Below are positions 1-12,723 of a DNA stretch of 64,000 nt, piece after piece. The stretch is from Lineus longissimus (Eukaryota; Nemertea; Pilidiophora; Heteronemertea; Lineidae), in assembly GCF_910592395.1 (NCBI RefSeq), contig NC_088323.1:494001-558000 (forward strand), in the 5' to 3' direction. A program made the translations under genes and the position numbers. How positions within the stretch are numbered: the stretch's first letter is position 1; each line of letters starts with the position of its first letter. Under the pieces are notes generated by a model. The model searched no databases. It was not told where the DNA came from and saw only the letters and a list, made by a program, of their open reading frames with translations.

Positions 1-1201
1 GGATTTTTGAGAAGAAACCAACAGAATCGCTGCCCCGGGGCTTGAAATTAATTCTTGCCTCCTCCAATTTTATGCGTAGCTATCATGAAAGGCCATATCC
101 ATAGTGCTCAAGGCTGGTTAGATATTTCAAATATTTCTATCATTTGTCATGATTTACATTTTTGGCAAAGTGCTGTAATTTCGAAATCGCTACGAAAAGA
201 TAAAAGCTTCACATGAACGGCTTTGAACATGGTCCAAGAGCTACTAAAACATTAAAGCTAATAAATTAATAAGAGTTCCACGGAAACCATACACCATCAC
301 ATCATTGATTCAAGAGACTTACAGTCAATCAATACAACACCAAGCTAAATTTTAATTTGTTTGCTAGAAGGATACGAAGTGTTTGCCCACACTTCACTTG
401 CGTAGAATGTACAGATTCTCCTCTCAATGAACATTTTGTCAATGTTTGAACTAAAAGCACTTGTAGCTCTATCAAGTGAAATACATTCTGACATCGTCAT
501 TTTGAAACACTTCATATATTTCAATATAGTTTTCAAGATAAAAAGAAAAGCCATTTAATGAACTAGTAACTTGGAACTATCAATCAGTGCGTTTTAAGCG
601 CACCAGGCTAATACACCAAAAGAAGGAGAGTCCGTTGATGACATTATTTGTTATGTAGGGTGTCTAACTGCCATGTAGAAAAGGACACATGTTCAATGTG
701 TGACCTTATTCTTGACAAGAGACACCGTTATAACGCGACGCAAGTTAGCCCCGATGCTTACTATCACGGCGGTACCTTGAAAAAACCCACATCTTCTTTC
801 TGTAAGTATTTTACCAAGCTGACGAGCGCTTCAAGTCAGCATTATCATCAGACAAAATACATTAGTGCAGGACTTTGATGTAAACTCGCAAAGAAATGGA
901 CATCATCTGAACGAAAGGACGCGCATTAGCTTGCTCAAAATAACATCCATTAGGATAGCGCCAAAAGCAAATGGGTTTGTTAGAAGAAATTGGTGTCACT
1001 GCTGGCTAGCCTTTTCCCTGAGTCCACTTTGGTCAAAAGAGGGAAATAATGATGTGCACATCAGCTAAATTGGTGGTATAGTGTTCACTATAAACCCGTA
1101 TTTGGGTCCATTCCGATCAAAGGGGTTAAATAAGCAATCCGCTGAAACACGGACAAGTATTTCAAACTGCAACAGGGCTGGGGAGGTCATCGTCCGAGAA
1201 T
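1..1201. other. Non-coding stretch, nothing recognised
   Basis: Only short open frames (under 80 codons) without domain-like composition are seen on either strand. No tRNA, transposon end or convincing splice-bounded exon was found. Confidence 0.5.
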
Positions 1202-1580
1202 GCTAGTAGCTACTTCTGGTCAGGCCAGATTCGATTTCGTGTGTAATGTACCATTAGTGAGAAGCCGATAGCAACTCATTTGTCTGTTTTTATGTTACAA
1301 ATGTGGCTTTGTGAGGGAGGAAGATTTTGAGGAACAAATTGGTGCCAGTACTTGCAGCCATTGGTCTCTTCTAATCAAAAGGGTATATTCTGACTTGGTA
1401 ATCGCTGGCCTTGGAGAAGTAGTCAGTGTGGTTTTTTATGTTGTGAAAGAGGTAAAGTGGTCATTGTGTACAAAGCTAGCTACTTCTTGTTAATGTTGGT
1501 CATCGGATTCGATTCACCATGTAATGTACCATTAGTTAGAAGAAGCTACCAGCAACTAATTAACTCGGTTTTTCTGTTGG
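1202..1580 (+). repeat. Diverged direct duplication, about 273-bp period
   Basis: The block at 1202-1299 recurs at 1475-1580. Both begin with a GCTAG...TAGCTACTTCT-like start, share GTAATGTACCATTAGT followed by AGAAG, and end in a T-rich CTGTTTTT/TTTTTCTGTT stretch. The intervening part (about 1330-1400) also echoes sequence at 985-1130, for example TTGGTGYCA and ATCAAARGGG, so the duplicated unit is probably larger than the conserved core. It is old and carries many substitutions and small indels. No coding sense is visible. Confidence 0.5.
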
Positions 1581-2199
1581 GGTAGACGCTACGGGAGAGT
1601 CATTGGGATTGGATGCCTTGTCTTAGTGGTAAGATTTCCTGTGCGATACTTGTGGTTGATGCCCTGAGCACGCATTGCATTCTGACACTAAATCAGCTGT
1701 TGCACTTGGCATGACGAAATTCTTCAGCGTAAGATTGTCAGAAGAGATCAAAAGCATGATGGGCTGAACATGGGAATGCCCAGAATCATTTGTTCTGACA
1801 ATTGAAACGCCCATTATACAGAAAAGGTAGATTTACCGCTTTCATGCTATTTTTACAAACGCATCCGAGTCTATGAAAGAACTTCATCACCTATGATTAA
1901 ATACTGACATGATAGCCTGCAATCTTCTATTTGAAATCAAGTATCGCTATTGCATCAGCCGTTTAAGATGATAATTAAAGACTGCAGTATCGACTGTATT
2001 ATCGACCGAGCCGTAATTAACCGCCAATCGTATGATTCTGACTGAGATCGTCGATTAAAACAGACCCTGGCAGTGTTCGAAAGTTAACACAGAGCGGCGA
2101 GCCTGAGGGAAGAGGGAAACACTTAATTCGACTCCATCAAGTAGAAACGCATATATTTACCGCTGGCCATTTGAGACAACTTGAGAGTAGGCTCAGTGA
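1581..2199. other. Non-coding stretch, nothing recognised
   Basis: There are no open frames of note and no repeat or RNA structure I can support. Confidence 0.4.
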
Positions 2200-2268
2200 C
2201 ACTGGCTAGATCTCGAACCTACGACTTCCGAATCACAAGTTAGACGCCCTTCCACCGTGCCACTTCCA
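2200..2268 (-). repeat. tRNA-derived repeat (SINE-like head)
   Basis: Read on the minus strand, this has an A-box-like GTGGCACGGTGG, an anticodon-loop-like ACTTGTGATTC and a B-box-like GGTTCGAGATC at normal tRNA spacing. Acceptor and anticodon stems do not pair properly, so this is not a functional tRNA. A tRNA-derived SINE head or a decayed tRNA pseudogene are the likely explanations. The anticodon cannot be assigned because the loop register is ambiguous. Confidence 0.45.
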
Positions 2269-2269
2269 C

Positions 2270-5200
2270 CCAACGAAGTATTTATAATGCAGGATTGACA
2301 CGCTAATTACAAGACGTTTTCGTACAAAACTTGAGATCAAAGGAGTTTTATAAATGATGAGAACATCGCCCGTCCAACCTTTGTAACACACAAGACACGC
2401 AAGTCAACTTTGATCTACCCAAAACTTAGGACCTGTAAGAGAATGAAGCGGCGGCCAGATCTGTTTTCGTGCTCTATAATTTCTTTTGACTCGTCCTGGC
2501 ATTCAGAGGAATGGCTAATAAACGAATATGACAAAGCAAGAAGCTTGTTTGAGAATTGAAATGGTGAGAGGACCATTTCATCTGAGCGTTGTAGACGTGA
2601 GAGATTATCTCGATTGTTCTTACCAGAAATAAGGCATATGCATCTCAGGGGTATGATCTTCAGAGAAACCCAGTGGGTTGCATGGCTTGTGATTAGCTGT
2701 ACACCAGAACGATCACAGGAGAAGTGATGCACCGCTTTAAAAACGGCCTCCTTAGACTCTAACGATAACACAGAAGCCTTGTTTGAGTATGGGTATCTTT
2801 CCGAACATGATTATTTCTAGTAGAGATGAGATATAATTGCTTGTCAACGTGTCAATCGGGTAAAAGCAGCATGTGGCTCACCAATACATTTGCCTGAACT
2901 CCCGTGGTCTCAGCTGCAACGAACAAACAAACACAAAAACTAATAAAAACTCAAAATCTCTCATAAGACTACTAAGTATTTGCTCTGACAACATAGCCTA
3001 TAAGTATTAGGATGACATCTTCTGGCGTCTGTTGGTGCGTTCCTAAGTTAACACGATCTGATAGTGATATTGTTCGGGCGTTTGCAGGTCGACAAATTAC
3101 ACTTGTTACAGTGTCATAAGCGCCAGAGACTAATATATATTACGTTATTTATCGCATATTAAGGAAGAGAATTGAAAGGAAGAGGACAAATTTGATGAGT
3201 TATATAGATGTATTTCGACTCGACATTCTGCTGTTTATGGCGCTGTGCCACATTTTCCCTTCACGTTTTCCTCCTCTGGTAATTTAATGAACACTATCCA
3301 ACATATTCAAGCTACTAATGATCGCAAAACGACCGATAACAAGTAATGGATTTTGGTCAACATCACTTTATGAGAGATCAATTATCCTCAAAAAGAAGCC
3401 ACTGGTCATTAACGCGGATCAATAGCACGAAAAAATAACACTTTGATGTAGGATTTTTATTCATAGATGATAATAATTGCAATCGGGCTTTTGGTCTTTG
3501 AAGTGTAATGCATGGAGACCAGGTCGATGTCTGATGTTTTATCCATGAGGCACTGCTTCCTGAGGTTTTGGCACTGTAGAAAAGAGGACTACGGCCTGAG
3601 AGAATTTTATAGTCTACAAGCCACGACAACGACAACGCCTCTGATACTAGCCATACTGCTAACTCAAATGGAGTAGGATGTATACATAGATAGACCGTTG
3701 TCATCCGCTGTTCCACATTCCTCACTTCTTGCACATGTGTAACACATTCCAGATTGCTCAGAAAAGAAACATTCTGATTCCGCAATGCGAGGCAGTGTGT
3801 CATCTCTTGCCAGTGATTGGGTTAATGAAATGCTACGCCACCAAACCCAAACTGGAGAACCATAGCTTTAAGTTTCTGCTTTTCTAACCCGAGGCTGACT
3901 TGAAAAGTACAACGTCTCATCATGACTAGCTGTCATTAAGAGCTTAGCTGTTCGAGCCAAATGAGTAGAATACTGATGTCAATAACCTCTCTCCATAAAT
4001 ACATACCATTATAATGAGGATAATGATATGCCCTCTAAGCGACTATCTCCTTACGGTATGATTTGAAAGACACAAATTATTTTTAATATCATAGAGATAC
4101 ATTTCAGCTATTAATCGTTTTCCCGGGACAATGGTAAACGTATACTGCAATATCGCACTCTGCAACTTGAAGGCAATGATTGATCGCAACTAAAAACGAT
4201 AATGTTTGATGAACCTGATGCAAGCGCAATTCATTGATTGTAGAAGTTGTTATCTAATGTTATTGCCCAGGGCAAAGTCACAATGATGTGCGAGTCTCAG
4301 TGCTGAAAACGCAAATCTACGTGTATTTGAAATTTTGGGATTCGTGAATATTCCTTAAGAAAGTAATATTTTCCCGATTTCTATGTTGGCAATTTCTTAT
4401 TTAACCTCACCAATGCCATTGCACGCTGAATGATTTTCTCAAATGACTAACTCAACTGTTTTTCTGATTGAAACATCAAACGTCGAAAGCATTATTTGAA
4501 TCTAACCAATTCTGCTATGTCTTTGAAACACAAAAGAAATCATTAAACGACGATTTCGCTACTGACGTAGAAACAGGAATTAATTTATGAAGCGGAAGAT
4601 GTACTGTAATTGAACTGTAATGTAAATAAACGGATCAAAGCTTGACGTTCTTATTGGCTTGGCAGGATCAAAACGCGTGTATCGATCAGCACTTCATAGA
4701 GGAAAAGAAGTAGTACTGCTTTCCAATCTCGCAGTATCTTCTTTCGAGAAATAGAAGTGTTGATTTTCATCTTTTAGTAAAATATTTCAAGAGAGTGATA
4801 TGACGATTTACACATCGGTAGTTCCAGCTTTCTCAGCGAATGCTTGTTTCGAGAGAGATGTCACATATACGGATCAACGGTTTGGATGGTGTTATTATTT
4901 AGTTGACACGGCCAAAAATGCTTGCATCGAAGAAGAGAAAGACCATGGCGACTGAGATTGGAAGATGCATTTCAAGATAACATGATGTGTGGAGTAGATA
5001 ACCTGAGCAGCATAAGGCCTATTTTGTTAAATATACAATGGTTGTGCAGTAAACATGGTGAAGAGGGGCAAAAGTGTTGATGAGCAAAATATTCAAATGT
5101 GCGTGTGGCTCTACACCAACTGACAGATGCATTACCATTCCAACCGAAGGAGAATCCCCACGTCGAACACCCAGACAAGATTCTTAATTAATATCTCTTT

Positions 5201-5600
5201 CATCTTCATGCAAATGTACACATTATTCAATAAAGACATGGCGGTCCCTATTGGGTGAAAGTGACACCACCTGCTCATATTACTTTCATATCAAACGACC
5301 TTCAAGATATACTTAGGTTGACTCTCGCCAAGCCCGGCTTACTTGCCATTATGGCCACTGGTGATAAAATATAATGTTAGCGCACCTGCTGTAGATCGCT
5401 GGGATTGCTTTATACGACTTTCATCATCGGGTGTTGTGGCTAGCCAAAGGTACACTGCAGAGCATGACTGCACAGCTTCATTCAAAATGTGGGCTAATTC
5501 CTGAAAATATGGCAATGATCAGAAATAGGCCATCAAGTCAAAAATAAAAAAAACATCGGGCCTGATAAACGTTCATGGATGAAAAATGGAAAGAAGACCT
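2270..5600. other. Non-coding stretch, nothing recognised
   Basis: The longest open frames are 118 codons (2415-2771, minus) and 141 codons (3378-3803, minus). Neither has a recognisable domain, signal peptide, codon bias or splice framing, and both look like chance frames. No RNA or mobile element is recognised. Confidence 0.45.
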
Positions 5601-6010
5601 TTAAAAAAAACGAAAATATACATTCGCCGGGGTTCGAACCCGTGACCAGCCCATCGATAGCGCAGCGCTCTAACCGCTGAGCCATCAGGACAGTCATGTT
5701 TGACCGCAGATTTTCTGCAATCTAAAGACAGGCCTAAGGGTCATACGCGCCATGATTGTGACTAGGTCACGCTGGCGGAGGAGTAATTTGGTACAAATAG
5801 TTCCAAGGTAATGGTATAACTCACTATTTCTAAAGATATTTCTTAATATATCGTATATATATAGCTCGGTGATATAATAGAAAATGTTTGCAGTTGATTT
5901 AAATGTTTGAATGGTTTAAAGAAAATATTTTTAGCAGCGAGGTCAACAGGGTCAAAAGAAATAGTTTTTGGCGCCAATGATGTCAGCAATGGGAGATTTG
6001 AATCAGGGAG
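5600..6010 (-). mobile_element. tRNA-tailed dispersed repeat, copy 1
   Basis: This aligns by eye, on the minus strand, with 44940-45400 on the plus strand. Shared landmarks in the same order are: GACATCATYGGCGCCAA, TTTCTTTTGACCCTG, a CCTCG block, TATATCACYGAGSTATATA, ACGATATRTT, TACTTGGAACTATTT or similar, GYGACCTWGTCACAAT, and finally a tRNA-like module. The tRNA-like part is at 5624-5690 (minus), with D-arm GCTC-AGCGGTTA-GAGC and B box GGTTCGAACCC. It is followed by an eight-T run (A-run at 5603-5610 on the plus strand) that would terminate RNA polymerase III. Most tRNA SINEs carry the tRNA part at the 5' end. Here it sits at the far end, so the family could also be a MITE or a LINE-derived element with a captured tRNA gene. 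Confidence 0.6.
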
Positions 6011-6013
6011 TTC

Positions 6014-6110
6014 ATGTTCGACCGCAGATTTTTTGCAATCTGAAGACAGGTCTTTGGGTCATACGCGCCATGATTGTGACTAGGTCATACTGGCGGAAGA
6101 GTAATTGGGT
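6014..6110 (-). repeat. Truncated second copy of the tRNA-tailed repeat body
   Basis: This 97-bp block repeats 5697-5796 in the same orientation with few differences. Shared words include GACCGCAGATTTT, TGCAATCT, GGGTCATACGCGCCATGATT and GTGACTAGGTCA. It lacks the tRNA-like module and directly abuts the full-length copy, so the two form a nested or tandem arrangement. Confidence 0.65.
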
Positions 6111-6312
6111 GACTGGGGGCTGGCTCTGCGGCCGTCCTCCGCCGGTTTTTTTGAGTCTTGATGTACACTATTGTAAACATACAAATTATGTTATGTACGG
6201 TATTTGTGAATCTTTTTGTCACCTTCCGTTCTTTTGTTATACGCACCACAATGTTATCGATTATTACATGAATAAAGATACATAATAATAATAATAATAT
6301 GATATAATAATA
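6111..6312 (+). mobile_element. Possible non-LTR retrotransposon 3' tail with (TAA)n
   Basis: The stretch ends in ATGAATAAAGATACATAATA followed by an ATA/TAA microsatellite at about 6282-6312. An AATAAA-type signal running into a TAA-rich simple repeat is the usual form of LINE and SINE 3' ends in invertebrates. No reverse transcriptase frame is seen upstream, so only a 3' remnant would be present. Confidence 0.4.
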
Positions 6313-6335
6313 AATATTTGAACAACGATTTTGAA

Positions 6336-6396
6336 AGAAGAGGCTCGAAAGTGATTCGAACTCACAACCTCTTGATCAGGAAACCGTTTGAAATGC
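6336..6396 (-). repeat. tRNA-like fragment
   Basis: On the minus strand there is a T-arm-like TGTGAGTTCGAATCACT (stem TGTGA/TCACT closing a TTCGAA loop), preceded by CCTGATCAAGAGGT, which resembles an anticodon arm and variable region. The 5' half is too diverged to fold. It is probably another tRNA-derived retroposon head or a tRNA pseudogene. Confidence 0.4.
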
Positions 6397-6399
6397 TGA

Positions 6400-9300
6400 G
6401 AACATTAAACGAGACTAGCGCGTATTCAGATGTGAAACCACGCCTTGGACGCTGATTGGCCTGTCTTAAATAATCATCCAAAAACCAATTATTCAATAAT
6501 GCAAGCAATGTTGTACTTTGTTTGCATACCGAACATCTATTCTAAATTTGAAAAATTCTTTACGCCTTTTTTCTCAAATTCGTCTATGTTATTCTTGTGA
6601 AAAAGAATATTTTGAAATGTTAGAACAAAATACAAAACGGTTTGTTACAGCCTGGAGGTAGTACACGCCCATCAAATAAATAGCAAGCAGAAATATTGGG
6701 AAATGTCAACTTTTTAGATTTGCATTTAATTGGCGAAGTTAGATGAAGCAGATGCAATTGCATTCTCTTCGTAAGTTTTCAAAAGATTGACTGAAATTGC
6801 AAAATAGCATATGGGTTATCGATCATACAGCGCTTTATAACAACCCTTCTGTGTGGTGAAATCTGTATATTTCTTACATAGATCTGGGTATGAGATTAGC
6901 TAAATGTGGATGAAATGGAATGGATATCGATGGATACAATTTCCAATATTCAACGTCTTTTTTAATTTTGTGACACAGAGCTTCTTCAATATGAATTTTA
7001 TTACACTGTCCTTTATGTTTATTTATTGCCAATGACAAAAAGATAAATGTATGGCAAAATATCATGAGTGTAAAAGAACAACTTTATTTCTTCGATGTTA
7101 CGGGAAAAATGCATTTGTCATAAAATGCAACGATCAGAAGTTTTTACAATGTATCCAATGAGTTTTAGCAATCTATTCAGGGAATAGAAACTACTAATGA
7201 AGATAGCTTGATGTGTTCCGACAACTCTCAGCGAAGGCGTCAAGTCATCTCTGCCCAAAGGTCCACTACAGCTTTCGACGACCTGACACCTCCCCGATGT
7301 CAAAACGACATTATTACAAGACAGACACATTTGTCAATTCGAAAATGGCATCCTGCTATAGACATTTACGTTCAAAGGCCCTTTTCTCCATTGAGCCACA
7401 CGTTGAGAACAGGCACAATGACGTGGATAGATCAGGCTTCATCTGTCACTGACACTGATGTTACTCGGGGTCCTTTTAGAGTTGCACTTTGTCCATAAAG
7501 AAGACTGTATGTTCCTTGAATAATATGACCCTTATGCGTTTCACTTTCAAGTCATGAAATATTCAGCAGTTTGTTCAAACAATCCACAATCTGAAGCACA
7601 CATGGGAACAGCTGTGATATGGGATGACAAAGATTAGCCTGTTCAACAACCTTTTCTTCATCACACCTTGAATCATCAATAAACTGCAATGTCGTCTCGA
7701 CGATACAAGGCATAAAAGCGCTTGTTGAACGCAGGCACCCAGATGAGTTCACAAAGGTTCAGGTCAAAAAGTTTGCACAAAGTTGTTATTTCTGTGTTTG
7801 TTTACAAAACATCTTGATACTGTTACCCATAATGTTATCATAACGGTACCCGGGGAAGAGAAACAACAAGCAAAACAACATATCGACCGCGAAAAAATCC
7901 CTGGATGTGGCACAATAGTCAGACAAGACGGACGCATTATCGGAAGCGGCAGAGATATGGTTTCCTTTGCTGTAAGCGACGCGAACGTAACATCGTTATA
8001 AGATGATGTTTTACAAAATCTTTAGTTCCGCTACCAATAGTATTTTTCCATGTCGTCTACTCAGAAAAAGCTTGTCAGAGTAAGAAGCTGAATATTTGGA
8101 ACATGGTCGTAACATCGGCAACAGTATCTGCTAAATCATTCATAAAAATGTGTGTTCCTGAGTATCTCTTGGGCAATGTTCCCGCATAAGAACCATTCTG
8201 TATGGTTAACGTTGTTGAGTATCATCGTGTTTTACAGCCGTAAAAGGAGCTTCAGTTCTAAAAGATTCAGGGAAGATAAAGATATCCAGAAGAAAGAGCA
8301 TGTTGCTTCGGTGTGGACATTTCTGTACATGAGTATCCTAGTTTCTCATCAACACTAATAAAAGGAAACCCAGTTCAAAAGAAGGACCTCAGGCTGGTGG
8401 AAGTATTCGAACATCCTCGACGCTGTATCAGCACGACTATGAACCTATTCTTGCTATGGGCACACCAATGTCTCCGACCAAACATGAAATTCCCCTGGTA
8501 CCTTAGTCTTTCAGCCAACGTAATAAATAACCCATGCCAAGCCATTCAAAGGGAGGAGAGATTGATGGCCGCGTAGATATCAGATAAAAGGTGGATTATA
8601 GCCAGTGGACCTGTGACGGGGAGGGAAAAAATGCATGACCAGATGAAATTCGCAGACCGTAGATAATACACGGTGGCTGTAATAGGAAAAAAAATCTACT
8701 TTGTTTGAAGACCATTTCTGGGCCCTGAATACGCCTACTTGATCCCGGAGGCCTAACCCCTCCTTTGATATGTTTTCTCGAAAGGTTTTCTTACAGATCA
8801 GAATCATATTCAGAGAGACCTATGTTGACAACAGAAATGAGATGGTTTCCTTAATACGTGATTCATTTGGGACCTGTTTGTTTAATCGATACCAATATCC
8901 ATTTCTGGAGAAAAGCCACATGAACAAATCATCCAGCTCCCAATAAATGTAGGCATAAACTCTCAGCGGACAGGCAAACATTCCCGCTCTGCCATGTTAT
9001 TGATAGTGAGCAGCAACACGATAGAGAAACTATTCACAGCATCTACTATATGGTTTTCGACCCTGATCTTTGCCATGTACATGCACACACACCAACACAC
9101 GAGACAGTATCCTTCCCGAGCCACCATATTACCCTTACAACTCCCTGTTGACACTCTCCAGCAATAGCGTTCTTTCAATATTCCCGGCACGGCTGGCTTG
9201 TTCGGCTCAATCCTATATTGGTATTACTCCAAATTGGTTCCCTTTGAACACGGCGTATCATATGGCTCAGACATGGCTAAAACTGCCCATCAGACCTTAT

Positions 9301-10301
9301 AAACATCTTGTTGTTGGACAAAAGTCAGAAGACACGGACAACGACGTCTTAATCATTTAGTACTTTAGCTTGACCCCAGTCCCTAGTATTGAATACAGAG
9401 AGGCAGAAGTCACACAGAAGTGAGAAGCAGTGATGGGGAAGGATCGCAAGTCAAAAGCTGGGATGTTAATCAGCTTGAATGCGCGATACATGTTGCACAG
9501 CTGGAACAGAGGTAGCAGACAACTTCAGAAATTTACTTGTGCCTGACCAAAACCTCCAAATTGACCACCGTCGGATGGATTACCATTACGTCGATACGGC
9601 CATGGAGCGCTTCATCATTATGATGAGGATACTATGGAACTGTTTTGATTCTGGATGTGCCGCCAAGGATTCGACACAGCCATTAGCGGAAACATCCATA
9701 AAACGATGGCCAAATCCTGTATGTTCTAACCCCAGACCAAAGGCATCTTTGATCCAACAAGAATATCAATATCCTTACATGGTGGTTAGGATAAAGTTGT
9801 GGGGCTTTGTGACAGACGCTGTCAGAGGTATGGTAATCCAATAAGGAAACGTCCCATGCTAAAAAGAAGCGTGCTGTTGAAATGAATGTAGAATCAGCAA
9901 GTTCTTAGCGTTTGTTGTCGTTCCTCTAACAGAACATAGTAAAAGAAAAACTCTAAGAAGTTAAATGGTTCAGTGCTAGAAACATCCAACCCAATTTGTT
10001 ACACATTCATACTGCAACCACTGAGATAAGGGAATTGTGTCGCATCCGCTGCGAAGAATCGGTGTTACTACACCACCTATTCGTCAACACGTCAGACCAA
10101 CCATTATCCATTCTGCCAGTATCGTTTGAGATTTCAGCAGTCATCCATCTCAGTACGCCAATCCCCAATATGTATAGGTAAACCAGACTAATGGTTATCC
10201 CCTCTCAAATAACAGTTTACCTTCGATTTGTCTCTTTCTGAGAAGGATAACATTGGACATATATTTGGTAGTTACGATAAGCAATATCTACACAGGGCTC
10301 T
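6400..10301. other. Non-coding stretch, nothing recognised
   Basis: Several open frames of 60-121 codons occur (for example 9479-9844, plus), but none shows a domain, signal sequence or coherent exon boundaries. No transposon termini, satellites or tRNAs were recognised. Confidence 0.45.
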
Positions 10302-10399
10302 TTCACTTGTTTTTTTTCGCTCAAAATAAAGGAAGATCATCAGTCCAAAAAGTTTTGGCTTTGAACAGTTTTCAACTCTGAAGGATGAAAAAATTACTC
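10302..10399 (+). repeat. Isolated fragment of the transposon-associated satellite
   Basis: This carries the same word order as the satellite units at 34970-35330 and 47770-47940: TTCACTTGTT, CGCTCAAAATRAA, ATCATCAGTCC, TTTTGGCTTTGAA, then AACTCTGAAGGATGAAAAAA. The second half of the unit is shortened. No transposon terminus is present next to it, so it is a solo or deleted copy. Confidence 0.65.
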
Positions 10400-12325
10400 G
10401 ACAGCAAGCCAATTGTTTTTCTCGGGATTCTTCTAGAAACCAGTGTGAATCGGTGCATTTTGTTACAGGGTACACACGTTATACATGTAGACTGACTGGG
10501 TACACTTTCTTTTCTCTGTTATTTCCCTATTAATGGACCAACCCATCCTCCCCATTCCACCTAGGCTTGTTACGACAGTACATCGATGTACACTGCTGAC
10601 TCGAGAACCCTACCGGCGGAGATTCTCTCATCATTGTTTTTGTACATCTACCTATCCATTATTGATATTGGCGGATCCTTTTATCTCGGAGGTTAAGGTC
10701 ATATCTAATACGTTCAGGTTGGCGAAGGGCAGACAGCTGATCGATTTTTGCCAATGTCTGATGATGTGGTTACGGGTTGTTTGCACGAAACATTAACGCT
10801 GACATTCCTATACTACCCAGGCTCAACGCCAATTAGCACATCCAGAAAGCATTGGCAACAGTCTGATATGGGTTTATTTGACGGCGGCAAACTAAGGAAA
10901 CCTAACTTGGATGTCGATTACAACTGGATATTTGAGGACGACGTTCTGTACGCTGACATTACTATTGCTAGTTAGTAATATGCCTTACTGGTGACAGTCA
11001 GGGTAGTCTTTGCCAAACAAAAAACAGACAATTTCAAAGAGAGTGGTCAATTTGACAGAGCTTACATCACCTCGCTACGCATAGTGCTGTCTGTGATGTT
11101 GCTTTAATTTGGCACCAGGGGACTATTTCACCGAACATCACATCGTATCACAATGTATCACTTTAGTCGGGGAGGGACTAGCACCCGTCTGCGACTGATC
11201 CGGTAATCCCAGATACCATCAAATCTACCTCATCTCATCTGGGCATCAGCCCCGATACAGACGCTGCAACAGACACTAGTATCAACAAGTATAAGCTCAG
11301 GCTAAAGCGGAGATTACTGTCCAATCCCACTGGGCATCGATTTCCTCTTGATGGATCATTATATCTGCAGCATCGGCAATCAGTGGGTATTGTCAATGGA
11401 AACTTTGGGTAACCCTTTAGGCCAGCAAGGGCCAGGGTTCTACCCTGATACGGTACGAAAGACCGATTCCGCATAATAGTCAACAGTATACACTTCACGA
11501 AACAGTCTTCAGTTCGAAGCAACATGTGTCGTACAAAGTAATGTGCTCGTTCACCTGCCCCACCTACCCCCAAGTCATTAGTTCACCACGTCAGTACAAG
11601 AACTAAACAAAAATAGAACGGTCTACGTACTCTCAAGATGATTCAACCAGGAAAAAGCAACTTTTGACGATGGCTTGCTATATGGTGGTTGTTTTTCTAT
11701 TACTGCTCTAAAGCAGCTTACTCGACTTCTTTCACCATCATCGACATTTTTATCATCGATACCAAAACCTGTGTGCGTAAAGGAATTGAAAAAGGCCATC
11801 CATCGACAAAAAATTGATAAAAACTACAAGCAAAATAATCCAGGCTTGCTTACTTTGGCTTTTACAAGATCAAACTTCTTTCAGTTAAAGCAGATTTAGT
11901 CAAAAGCTATATGCGCAGATTCGCTTGATGGATTCAGAAAAAGAGGTCAGAAAAGAGATTGTTAAGATGCTCAAAAGCAGGAAAGAGGATGATGTTTCGT
12001 CAGACTTCTTAAACCTCGCCGTCAACGCATTTGAGGAATTACTCTCGTTATTCTGTGAATTTTTGTTTCTAGGAGGCAGGACCACTATTCTTACAGAGGC
12101 TTCTGGATATGGACAATCAGCTAGGCGGGAGTTATCGGCGCCTCAAGCTATGCTCGATATTCCGATAACCTATCAGCGAACAATGCAGCTCAATTGACCA
12201 GTGGGCGAGACGGTGGCGGCAAGACGGGCGATCGGGGATCGTTGTCATCTTTGCATAAGGGTAGACCTCTTTAGATGAGGCCCTCTTCGTCATTACAGTT
12301 TAACTCATGCAGGAAGTGAAAATCA
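10400..12325. other. Non-coding stretch, one doubtful open frame
   Basis: The frame at about 11928-12197 (plus) opens with a charged, helix-like segment (MDSEKEVRKEIVKMLKSRKE) and has some protein-like character. It has no recognisable domain, no convincing upstream acceptor and no homologue I can name. I do not call it a gene. The rest holds nothing I can support. Confidence 0.35.
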
Positions 12326-12368
12326 GAGCTAGACCTGAGCTAGACCAGAGCTAGACAGCTAGACCTGT
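12326..12368 (+). repeat. Short tandem repeat, GAGCTAGACC-type
   Basis: Four imperfect copies of a 10-12 bp motif (RAGCTAGACCTG, GAGCTAGACCA, GAGCTAGACA, GCTAGACCTG) lie head to tail. This is a small minisatellite with no other context. Confidence 0.7.
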
Positions 12369-12696
12369 TGGAAGGCTACCCTCTGTCCTTGTTTTCTATT
12401 CACACGTACATTCGGTAATTGTGAATAAAACACTAGGAAATATATGTCCTAGCTTTCCCAAGAATACATTGACTTTACATTTCGGCGGATGAGTTAATGT
12501 TCTGGCAAGGCTCGTCTAGCAACTAGCGATTTCATAACTTGGCCCCCTTTTGCCTTATCATCACCATCAAAAAGGTACACCCAGTGGTCATGTTCAAATA
12601 GACAAAACCGCTCAACTGCTAAAAGTTTTAAAAAGTAGGCATTGACAAGCGATCTAATGACAGACAACATCATTCCTGCTGTTGGCAAATTAACAT

Positions 12697-12723
12697 GTAC
12701 GCCTTCCAGCTTGGAAGGCGTAC
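12697..12723. repeat. Perfect 12-bp hairpin
   Basis: GTACGCCTTCCA is followed by a GCT loop and its exact reverse complement. Flanking GCAAATT (about 12684) and AATTTGC (about 12737) continue the symmetry loosely, so the whole may be the core of an old palindromic element. No transcript or gene is evident on either side. Confidence 0.75.

Noticed and set aside
3378-3803. 141-codon frame on the minus strand
   Set aside because: No domain, signal peptide or splice context, and composition typical of chance frames in AT-rich DNA.
11928-12197. Charged helix-like frame starting MDSEKEVRKEIVKML
   Set aside because: Suggestive composition, but no homologue, no acceptor or promoter and no partner exon. 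The evidence is insufficient for a gene call.
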